Positions 6,684 to 12,565 of a stretch of DNA of 12,565 nt are shown piece by piece (the stretch's first letter is position 1; each line of letters starts with the position of its first letter). The position numbers were made by a program, and so were the translations under genes. Under the pieces are notes generated by a model. It saw nothing but the letters and a program-made list of their open reading frames with translations. It had not been told where the DNA came from and searched no databases. Source of the stretch: an uncultured Burkholderiaceae bacterium. GTDB lineage: Bacteria; Pseudomonadota; Gammaproteobacteria; Burkholderiales; Burkholderiaceae_F. The stretch lies in contig CALGWX010000350.1 of the NCBI GenBank assembly GCA_937936215.1, positions 1 through 12,565 of the forward strand, in the 5' to 3' direction.

Positions 6684-8987
6684 TCAGTGCCCGCGCGCCT
6701 CCTGGATCGCCCGCCACACCCGCTCGGGCGTGGCCGGCATCGCGATGTCGGTCACGCCCAGCGGCCGCAGCGCGTCGAGCACGGCGTTGATCACGGTGGG
6801 CGTGGCGCCGACCGTGCCGAGTTCGCCGACGCCCTTGGCGCCGAGCGGGTTGATCTTGCACGGCGACGACTCGTCGGTGTGGGTGTCGAAGCTCGGCAGG
6901 TCGTCGGCGCGCGGCAGCGCGTAGTCCATGAACGAGCCGGTCAGCAGCTGGCCTTCGCCGTCGTAGACCACCTGCTCCATCAGCGCTTGGCCCACGGCCT
7001 GCGCAATGCCGCCGTGCACCTGGCCGGCGACGATCAGCGGATTGACCACGCGGCCGACGTCATCGACGGTGGTGTAGCGCACGATCTCCACCTGCCCGGT
7101 GTCGGGGTCGACCTCCACCTCGCACACGTGCACGCCATTGGGCCAGGACGGCCCGCCGACCTTCTGCACCGTGCTGATGGCGATGCGTTTGTCGGGCTGC
7201 CGAGCCGCCAGTTGCGCCAGGTCGATGCCGAGGTCGGTGCCGGCGACGCTGAAGCGGCCGTTGCCGTAGATGATGTCGGCCGGCGGCGCTTCGAGCGCCT
7301 CGCCGGCGAGCTTGCGGCCCTCATCGATGGCCTGCTGCGAGGCGGTCATCATCGCCGAGCCGCCGATGTACAGCGAGCGGCTGCCCATACTGCCGATGCC
7401 GGTGGCCACATCGCTGTCGCCCTGCACGATCTCGATGCGCTCGGCGTCGAGCTGCAGCGCCTCGGCCAGGATCTGCAGATAGCTGGTTTCGATGCCCTGG
7501 CCCATCGCCTGCATGGCGGTGAACGCGCGCACGCGGCCATCGGCCTCGACCTGCAGCCGCACCGTTTCCTCGTGCACGACGCCGGTCCACTCGAGGAAGG
7601 TCGAGATGGCGCGCCCGCGCAGCCGGCCACGCGCGGCGGCATCCCGGCGCCGCGCCTCGAAGCCGGCCCAGTCGGCCTCAGCCAGCGCGCGGTCGAGCAG
7701 GCGCGGGAAGTCGCCGCTGTCGAAGGTCTCGCCCATCGGCGTGCGGTAAGGCATTGCCGAGGGTGGCACCAGGTTACGGCGGCGCAGCTCGGCCGGGTCC
7801 ATCTGCAGCTCGGCGGCGGCGCGGTCCATCAGCCGCTCGATGAGAAAGATCGCTTCCGGCCGCCCGGCGCCGCGATAGGCGCCGACCACGTTGGTGTTCG
7901 TGATCACGGCGCGGGCGGAGAGATCGATCGCCGGCACGTGGTAGACGCCGGTGATCACCTTCGGGCCGACCATCAGGTTGATGATCGCCGCTGGCGCGTG
8001 GCCAAAGGCGCCGATGTTGCCGGTGATACGCACGCGCAGGCCGAGGATGCGGCCGTCGGCGTCGAGCGCGAGTTCGCCCTCGGCGTGCTGGTCGCGGCCG
8101 TGGCTCGCGGCCTGGAACTCCTCGAGGCGCGTGGCGCGCCAGCGCACCGGCCGGCCGAGCCGTCGCGCCGCGAAGGCGCAGACGACGTCCTCCGGGTGCA
8201 GCAGCGTCTTCATCCCGAAGCCGCCGCCCACGTCGCCCACGGTGACGCGCACCTGCGCCGGCGGCAGCCCGAGGATCTTCGCCAGCGACTGCGCCATGCC
8301 GGACGGGTTCTGCGAGGTCGCCTGGTAGTGCAGGCGGCCGTCCGCAGCCACGCTGGCGCGGCCGCCGCGCGGCTCGATCGTCACCGGCGCCAACCGCTGG
8401 TTCATCACCGCGAGCTTCGTCACGTGGGCGGCACGGGCGAAGGCGGCGTCGCAGGCGGCGGCATCGCCGAAGCGCGATACCGCCGCGACGTTGCCCGGCG
8501 CGTCCGCCCAAAGCTGCGGCGCACCGGGGGCCAGCGCCGCCTCCAGCGAGGCCACCGCCGGCAGCGGCTCGTAGTCGACCTGCACCAGCGCCGCGGCGCG
8601 CTCGGCCGCCGCGCGCGAGGCCGCCACCACCGCCGCCACCGGCTGGCCGACGAAACGCACCACGTCGACCGCCAGCGGATGCAGCGGCGGCGTGCTCATC
8701 TTCTGCCCGGCGGCATTCTTCAGCGCCGGGTTGGGCGGAAAGCTGCCGACCTTCTCGGCGACGAGATCGGCGCCCGTGAACACCGCGGCCACGCCGGCGG
8801 CGGCGCGTGCCTCGCGGTCGTCGATGGCGGCGAGGCGTGCGTGCGCGTACGGGGAGCGGACGAAGACGACGTGCAGGTCGCCGGGCTCGCCCAGGTCATC
8901 GACGAAGCGGCCCTGGCCGGTGAGCAGCCGGTCGTCCTCGCGGCGGGTGATGGCCTGGCCGATGCCGAACTTCAGCGGGGTGGTCAT
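6684..8987 (-). CDS. xanthine dehydrogenase/aldehyde oxidase-type molybdopterin-binding subunit
   Basis: This 767-aa protein is a full-length large subunit of the molybdenum hydroxylase family (XdhB/CoxL-like), which binds molybdopterin cytosine dinucleotide and hydroxylates aldehydes, purines or aromatic heterocycles. The N-terminal domain (about 15-140) is the a/b hammerhead. The cofactor-binding part has GDVGGGFGMK (251-260), AYRGAGRPEA (370-379), AMGQGIET (494-501) and GQVHGGIAQAVGQAL (655-669). The catalytic glutamate is Glu722 in GAKGVGELG. The loop AYRGAGR, rather than the AYRCSFR of true form I CO dehydrogenase, argues against CO oxidation; the substrate is open. The enzyme normally works with a FAD subunit and a 2Fe-2S subunit, and neither is encoded here. 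ATG 8987 lacks a clear ribosome site but fits the family N-terminus. The gene lies 46 nt after the VOC gene, same strand. Confidence 0.93.
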   Translation of the reverse strand: MTTPLKFGIGQAITRREDDRLLTGQGRFVDDLGEPGDLHVVFVRSPYAHARLAAIDDREARAAAGVAAVFTGADLVAEKVGSFPPNPALKNAAGQKMSTPPLHPLAVDVVRFVGQPVAAVVAASRAAAERAAALVQVDYEPLPAVASLEAALAPGAPQLWADAPGNVAAVSRFGDAAACDAAFARAAHVTKLAVMNQRLAPVTIEPRGGRASVAADGRLHYQATSQNPSGMAQSLAKILGLPPAQVRVTVGDVGGGFGMKTLLHPEDVVCAFAARRLGRPVRWRATRLEEFQAASHGRDQHAEGELALDADGRILGLRVRITGNIGAFGHAPAAIINLMVGPKVITGVYHVPAIDLSARAVITNTNVVGAYRGAGRPEAIFLIERLMDRAAAELQMDPAELRRRNLVPPSAMPYRTPMGETFDSGDFPRLLDRALAEADWAGFEARRRDAAARGRLRGRAISTFLEWTGVVHEETVRLQVEADGRVRAFTAMQAMGQGIETSYLQILAEALQLDAERIEIVQGDSDVATGIGSMGSRSLYIGGSAMMTASQQAIDEGRKLAGEALEAPPADIIYGNGRFSVAGTDLGIDLAQLAARQPDKRIAISTVQKVGGPSWPNGVHVCEVEVDPDTGQVEIVRYTTVDDVGRVVNPLIVAGQVHGGIAQAVGQALMEQVVYDGEGQLLTGSFMDYALPRADDLPSFDTHTDESSPCKINPLGAKGVGELGTVGATPTVINAVLDALRPLGVTDIAMPATPERVWRAIQEARGH

Positions 8988-9033
8988 GGGGCAGCGTTCG
9001 ATGGACGAAGATCAGGGGCGGCGGCGTCGCGGG

Positions 9034-9390
9034 TCAAAGCGGCTGGCCAATGCGCCAGAGCACGCCGCTGGGGTCGAACAGCACGAAGTCGCGCATGCCC
9101 CACGGGCGATCCGCTGGCGGTTCGGCGCGGACGAGGTAGCGATCGACGAGCCCGGAGGCCTCGATCGAACGCCACCAGGCATCGACGTCGTCGACCAGCA
9201 GGTGTATCTGGAAGTTGGCGGTGTGCTCGGCCACGTGGAAGTCCTGCAGCAGAAACGCCGTGCCGTCGCGGCGGAACAACGCCAGGTCGTCGGTGGCCCA
9301 GGCCTCGTCGAAGCCCAGGTCGCGGTAGAAGGCGCGCGACAGCGCGAAGTCCTGCGCCGGGACGTAGGCCTTGATCTCGATCGCGCGCAC
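9034..9390 (-). CDS. VOC superfamily (glyoxalase/bleomycin-resistance fold) protein
   Basis: This is a 118-aa single vicinal-oxygen-chelate protein with two beta-alpha-beta-beta-beta modules. The first starts at once with AIEIKAYVPAQDFALSRAFY and DLGF; the second includes QIHLLVDDVDAWW (61-73) and ends in the typical PWGMRDFVLFDPSGVLWRI (96-114). Possible metal ligands are His63 and a late acidic residue, but the expected set is not obvious, so it may be a binding rather than a catalytic member. I chose GTG 9390, preceded by GGGG on the minus strand and directly followed by the first strand. A TTG at 9423 would add 11 residues. It sits between yggX and the molybdopterin subunit in a close same-strand run. 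The substrate cannot be inferred. Confidence 0.84.
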   Translation of the reverse strand: MRAIEIKAYVPAQDFALSRAFYRDLGFDEAWATDDLALFRRDGTAFLLQDFHVAEHTANFQIHLLVDDVDAWWRSIEASGLVDRYLVRAEPPADRPWGMRDFVLFDPSGVLWRIGQPL

Positions 9391-9430
9391 GCTCAGCCCC
9401 GGCCGGCGCGGCGGCCGCTGCAACCGAGGC

Positions 9431-9703
9431 TCACTGCTTCGGCGGCACGTAGCCGGCCGGCTGGTCGGCGCCCTCGCCGAAGAAGTACTTCTCCATCTGC
9501 ATCTGCAGGTACTTGCGGGCGCGAGGGTCGGCCAGATTCAGCCGGTTCTCGTTGACCAGCATCGTCTGGTGCCGCTGCCACGCCTGCCAGGCTTCCTTGC
9601 TGACGCTCTCCCAGATCTTGCGCCCGAGTTCGCCGGGCAGCGGCGGGAAGTCGAGCCCCTCAGCCTCGCGGCCGAGCTTGATGCAGTGGACCATGCGTGC
9701 CAT
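9431..9703 (-). CDS. yggX: Fe(2+)-trafficking / oxidative damage protection protein YggX
   Basis: This 90-aa protein matches YggX throughout: MARMVHCIKLGREAEGLDFP with Cys7, then PPLPGELGRKIWESVSKEAW, the central QTMLVNENRLN (46-56) and the C-terminal MEKYFFGEG (70-78). YggX is a small cytoplasmic protein linked to protection of Fe-S clusters against oxidants and to iron handling. Length is normal. The ATG at 9703 has GAGG about 9 nt upstream, overlapping the argA stop (TAG at 9716-9718). Only 12 nt separate the two genes, so translation is probably coupled to argA. The argA-yggX pairing fits what I recall of betaproteobacterial genomes. Confidence 0.95.
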   Translation of the reverse strand: MARMVHCIKLGREAEGLDFPPLPGELGRKIWESVSKEAWQAWQRHQTMLVNENRLNLADPRARKYLQMQMEKYFFGEGADQPAGYVPPKQ

Positions 9704-9715
9704 CGGGTTTCGCCT

Positions 9716-11053
9716 CTACAGGGACTTCATAAGGATCTGCGACTTGCGCTGCCAGTTGTAAAGCTGCTGCCGCTCGACCGGCAGGCGGTCGATGTCGGCC
9801 ATGGCGAAGCCGCGCTTCAGGAACCAGTGCGCCGTGCGCGTGGTCAGCACGAACAGTTTGTTCAGCCCCACCGCCCGCGCCCGCTGCTCGATGCGTTTGA
9901 GCAGGCGCTCGCCGTCGCCGTACTCGCGGTACTCCGGGTGCACCGTCAGGCAGGCCAGCTCGCCCATGCCGGCCGACGGGAACGGGTACAGCGCCGCGCA
10001 GCCGAAGATGAAGCCGTCGTGCTCCAGCACGGTGAAGTGATCGATCTCGCGCTCGATCACCTCGCGCGGCCGCTTGACCAGCGTGCCGTCGGCCTCCAGC
10101 GGCGCGATCAGCTTCAGGATCCCGCCGACGTCGTCGGCGCTGGCCTCGCGCAGCGACTCCAGGTTCTCCGCCGAGAGCATCGTGCCCACGCCCTCGTGCG
10201 TGAACAGTTCGATCAGCAGGCCGCCGTCGAGCGCGTGCGAGATCAGGTGGCAGCGCGACACGCCGCCGCGGCAGGCGCGCAGCAGGTCGGCGAGCTCCTC
10301 GGCCGCCTCGGCTGCGACCTCGCCGGCGGCGAGCAGCCGCTCCGCCTCGGCCACCGACAGTTCCTCGAGCAGTCGCCCGGCGCGGTCGCGCACGCCGTCG
10401 CCGTCGCTGATCAGGATCAGCTTGTCGGCCTTCAGCGCGACGGCCACGCTGGCGGCCACGTCCTCGACCGTCAAGTTGAACGCCTCGCCGGTGGGCGAGA
10501 AGCCCAGCGGCGACAGCAGCACCAGCGCGCTGCTGGCGAGCGTGTGCCGGATCGCCTCGACATCGATCTTGCGCACGACGCCGGTGTGCTGGAAGTCCAC
10601 GCCGTCGATGATCCCCATCGGCCGCGCGGTGACGAAATTGCCGCTGACGACGCGGATGCGCGAGTTGGCCATCGGCGTGTTGGGCAGCCCCTGCGAGAAC
10701 GCTGCCTCGATGTCGAGCCGGATCTCGCCGGCGGCCTCCTTGGCGCATTCGAGCGCGGCCGCGTCGGTGATGCGCACGCCGCGATGAAAGCGCGGCACAA
10801 GGCCCTTGAGCGCCATCTGCGCCTGCACCTGCGGACGCGAGCCATGCACCAGCACGATGCGGATGCCCATCGCGTGCAGCAGCGACAGGTCGGTGACCAG
10901 CGCGTTCAGGCGCCCGGCCTCGATCAGCTCGCCGCCGAAGCCGACGACGAACGTGCGGCCGCGGTGCGCGTGCACGTACGGCGCCACGTCGCGCAGCCAG
11001 GCGACGAACTGGGCGCGCGCATCGATCGCGGCGGGCACGGAGACGTCGTTCAA
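9716..11053 (-). CDS. argA: N-acetylglutamate synthase (amino-acid N-acetyltransferase)
   Basis: ArgA makes N-acetylglutamate from acetyl-CoA and glutamate, the first step of arginine biosynthesis, in the cytoplasm. At 445 aa it has the classical length and two-domain plan. Residues about 12-295 form an amino-acid-kinase fold, the arginine feedback-binding domain, with FVVGFGGELI (35-44), IVLVHGSRPQV (66-76) and LLSPLGFSPTGEAFNLTVEDVA (179-200). Residues about 308-445 form the GNAT acetyltransferase domain, with LACLTVHPEYREYGDGERLL (366-385) for acetyl-CoA and AHWFLKRGF (408-416). The predicted start is a TTG at 11053 with no good ribosome site; a GTG five codons later (11038) is the alternative. 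Either way both domains are complete. It leads a compact minus-strand run with yggX 12 nt downstream. Confidence 0.95.
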   Translation of the reverse strand: MNDVSVPAAIDARAQFVAWLRDVAPYVHAHRGRTFVVGFGGELIEAGRLNALVTDLSLLHAMGIRIVLVHGSRPQVQAQMALKGLVPRFHRGVRITDAAALECAKEAAGEIRLDIEAAFSQGLPNTPMANSRIRVVSGNFVTARPMGIIDGVDFQHTGVVRKIDVEAIRHTLASSALVLLSPLGFSPTGEAFNLTVEDVAASVAVALKADKLILISDGDGVRDRAGRLLEELSVAEAERLLAAGEVAAEAAEELADLLRACRGGVSRCHLISHALDGGLLIELFTHEGVGTMLSAENLESLREASADDVGGILKLIAPLEADGTLVKRPREVIEREIDHFTVLEHDGFIFGCAALYPFPSAGMGELACLTVHPEYREYGDGERLLKRIEQRARAVGLNKLFVLTTRTAHWFLKRGFAMADIDRLPVERQQLYNWQRKSQILMKSL

Positions 11054-11240
11054 GGCGGTGGGAACGGGAAAGAAACGGGAGCCGGAAGTTTATCGGCTGC
11101 GGCCGCGCCTACCGCTTGCGCACCCTGGCACGCGCTGCCGCGGGAAACCGACGCGTGCGCGATGCCGCCGGCGATGCGCGGATCGCCGGCCCACGCCAAG
11201 GCGGGGCCGACCGGCCCGCACGCCGCCGCCGGCGGCACGG
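11054..11240. other. argA upstream region
   Basis: These 187 bp separate the SDR gene's stop from argA, both on the minus strand. Read on the minus strand, an AT-rich patch around 11085-11095 (GATAAACTT) stands out in otherwise GC-rich DNA and could contain an argA -10 (TAAACT, 4 of 6). No convincing -35 accompanies it. I see no ARG-box-like operator I could defend and no small gene. Confidence 0.3.
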
Positions 11241-11987
11241 CTACCGCCCGCCGGAGACGTCGATAAAGGTGCCGGTGCAGTAGGACGCCTCGTCCGACAG
11301 CAGCCACAGGATCGCGCGCGCCACTTCCTCCGGCAGGCCGCCGCGCTGCATCGGCACGCTGCCCTTGACGCGGTCCACGCGCCCCGGCTCGCCGCCGCTG
11401 GCGTGGATGTCGGTGTAGATCACGCCGGGGCGCACCGCGTTGACGCGGATGCCTTCGGCGGCAACTTCCTTGGCGAGGCTGATCGTCATCGCGTCGATCG
11501 CGCCCTTGGAGGCGGCGTAGTCGACGTACTCGTTCGGCGAGCCGAGCTTGGCCGCCATCGACGAGACGTTGACGATCGCCCCGCCGGCGCCGTCATGCCG
11601 GGTCGACATGCGCTTGACGGGCTCGCGCGCGCACAGGAAGGCGCCGATCACGTTGGTCGCGAATACCCGCTGCAGGCGGCCGAGCGACATGGCGTCGAGC
11701 CGCATGTGGTGCTCGAGCACGCCGGCGTTGTTCACCAGCCCGGTCAGGCGGCCAAGGCGGCGGCAGGCCTCTTCGAACAGGTGCAGCATGTCGCTCTCGC
11801 TGGCCACGTCCGCCGGCAGCGCCAGCGCCTCGCCGCCCGCGGCCTCGATGTCGGCGACGACGGCCGCGGCCGCCGCCTCGTTGCGGTGGTCGCTCAGGCA
11901 CACGGCATAGCCGCGCTGCGCGGCCAGCCGCGCGGTGGCGGCGCCGATGCCGCGGCTGCCGCCGGTGATGAGGATCACGGGTTTCAT
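11241..11987 (-). CDS. SDR family NAD(P)-dependent oxidoreductase
   Basis: This 248-aa classical short-chain dehydrogenase/reductase has the full motif set: the dinucleotide-binding TGGSRGIG (8-15), Asp60 in ALPADV, NNAG (86-89), the catalytic serine in VNVSSMAA (139-146), YAASK with Tyr157 and Lys161, and RPG (186-188). The length and the C-terminal CTGTFIDVSGGR are standard for the FabG-like subgroup. SDHRN after strand beta-2 (32-36), with an arginine, leans towards NADP(H). It resembles YgfF-type proteins, but the substrate is unknown. ATG 11987 is the family start; the ribosome site is weak. It is separated from argA by 187 bp, so it probably has its own promoter, and it does not appear to be a fatty-acid-cluster gene here. 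Confidence 0.92.
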   Translation of the reverse strand: MKPVILITGGSRGIGAATARLAAQRGYAVCLSDHRNEAAAAAVVADIEAAGGEALALPADVASESDMLHLFEEACRRLGRLTGLVNNAGVLEHHMRLDAMSLGRLQRVFATNVIGAFLCAREPVKRMSTRHDGAGGAIVNVSSMAAKLGSPNEYVDYAASKGAIDAMTISLAKEVAAEGIRVNAVRPGVIYTDIHASGGEPGRVDRVKGSVPMQRGGLPEEVARAILWLLSDEASYCTGTFIDVSGGR

Positions 11988-12170
11988 GGCCAGGATTCCA
12001 CGCCTGCGATCGATGGCGCACCGTAGCGCAAGGCGATGCGGGCGAACAGCGGCTCGGCGACAGGAAAAGGCTGGCGGAGGCGACGCGTCGCCGGTGCAAC
12101 GAATGCCACCGTTGACGTGCGGCTCGGCGTGGCCTTGGACCGCGATGAAAGCGTGGCCAGCGGCCCTCCC

Positions 12171-12272
12171 GTCGCCGCGAGCTGCTGGCGCCCGCAGCGG
12201 GCCAAGCGTTGCGTGCTTCGAGGCGAATCAACCGTGCGTCGCCGCGAGCGCTCGGCGCGGGCAGCGGGCGAA
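12171..12272. repeat. imperfect 35-bp direct repeat, 67-bp period
   Basis: Copies at 12171-12205 and 12238-12272 both begin GTCGCCGCGAGC, share GGCGC and then GCAGCGGGC at the same offsets, and end in AA. They match at about 28 of 35 positions without gaps. In such GC-rich DNA part of this can be chance. Confidence 0.35.
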
Positions 12273-12525
12273 ACCCGGCCGCCGCGCGTGCCATACCGCG
12301 AGAGGCCCTGGCATGGCCACGAGGCGAGGGCGCGTGCAGCGGGTGGCGGCTTGGGCGGCAGCCGCCGCGCCATCGGGAGGCGAGGCGGATCGGGCCAGCG
12401 CCCACGGCCTGCGTACACTTCTCAGCGAGGCAGCGCGCGGACCGCAGACGGCGCCGCGCCGCCAGTTCGGCGCTTCCGCAGCGATCGACGCGGGCCTTGC
12501 GAGGGGCACTGCCGAGAGCGGTTCC

Positions 12526-12531
12526 TATAAT
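12526..12531 (+). promoter_or_regulatory. consensus -10 box for a gene beyond the right edge
   Basis: TATAAT is a perfect sigma-70 -10 hexamer, and the AT-rich patch CTATAATC is conspicuous in this GC-rich context. It points out of the window on the plus strand, with transcription expected near 12538. No good -35 lies at 16-18 bp; TTGCGA at 12498-12503 is 22 bp away. The downstream gene is not visible. Confidence 0.45.
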
Positions 12532-12565
12532 CGTGATCCGCTGCCGCGCCCGCGGCCTGCTGCAT

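Larger units (their letters stand above)
11988..12565. other. 578-bp region without a convincing gene
   Basis: Frames of 93 to 164 codons cross this stretch on both strands, but their products are arginine-, alanine- and proline-rich with no family motif and no ribosome site, as expected from stop-poor GC-rich DNA. The region must contain the SDR promoter at its left end. It contains an imperfect direct repeat near the centre and a TATAAT box near the right edge. A degraded gene cannot be excluded. Confidence 0.4.

Noticed and set aside
6684..8987. Reading the large subunit as CO dehydrogenase CoxL
   Set aside because: The active-site loop is AYRGAGR, not the AYRCSFR of form I CO dehydrogenase, and no coxM or coxS neighbour is present.
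6396..9374. 992-codon plus-strand open frame opposite the molybdopterin subunit gene
   Set aside because: Its product is Arg/His/Gly-rich with no domain, and it lies antisense to a full-length, motif-complete gene. Long antisense frames are expected at this GC content.
9371..11266. 631-codon plus-strand open frame opposite argA and yggX
   Set aside because: Composition is typical of a GC-rich shadow frame, and it covers two clearly recognised minus-strand genes.
11984..12530. Open frames of 144 and 164 codons in the right-end gap
   Set aside because: Low-complexity Arg/Ala/Pro products, no ribosome site, no recognisable motif, and they overlap each other on opposite strands.

Overview
The window is very GC-rich, densely coding bacterial DNA and looks like ordinary chromosome. 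Three things point to a proteobacterium, most likely a betaproteobacterium of the Burkholderiales or a relative: the one-piece ArgA (amino-acid kinase plus GNAT), the argA-yggX pair, and the YbhB- and YqhA-type proteins. That placement is inference. I see no tRNA, rRNA, CRISPR array, integrase or transposase gene.

Left part (1-3617). A possible partial gene runs off the left edge on the minus strand. An exported tandem-rhodanese sulfurtransferase (minus) is divergent from a plus-strand pair: a bacterial family X DNA polymerase with a C-terminal PHP domain, and a YbhB/YbcL (Raf kinase inhibitor-like) protein coupled to it by an ATGA overlap.

Middle (3618-5930). A gene-free gap holds a 252-bp segment bounded by near-perfect 22-bp inverted repeats. 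This looks like a transposase-less miniature element or IS relic. It ends 40 bp before a two-TM potassium-channel-like protein with two RCK/TrkA-N domains and a TTIGFGE filter.

Right part (5931-11987). Six minus-strand genes follow, in transcription order: an SDR oxidoreductase, argA, yggX, a VOC/glyoxalase-fold protein, a xanthine dehydrogenase/CoxL-type molybdopterin subunit, and a YqhA (UPF0114) membrane protein. From argA to the molybdopterin subunit the gaps are 12 to 46 nt, so these four may be one transcript. They do not form one obvious pathway: arginine biosynthesis, iron/oxidative-stress protection and a molybdenum hydroxylase subunit. The FAD and 2Fe-2S subunits expected for the last are absent. 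A 42-bp-period repeat lies between that gene and yqhA.

The right end (11988-12565) has no convincing gene. It carries a perfect TATAAT box that probably serves a plus-strand gene beyond the edge.

I do not see a new multi-gene system. The best leads are the inverted-repeat element, the channel with the unusual filter, the lone molybdopterin subunit and the in-frame 42-bp repeat.
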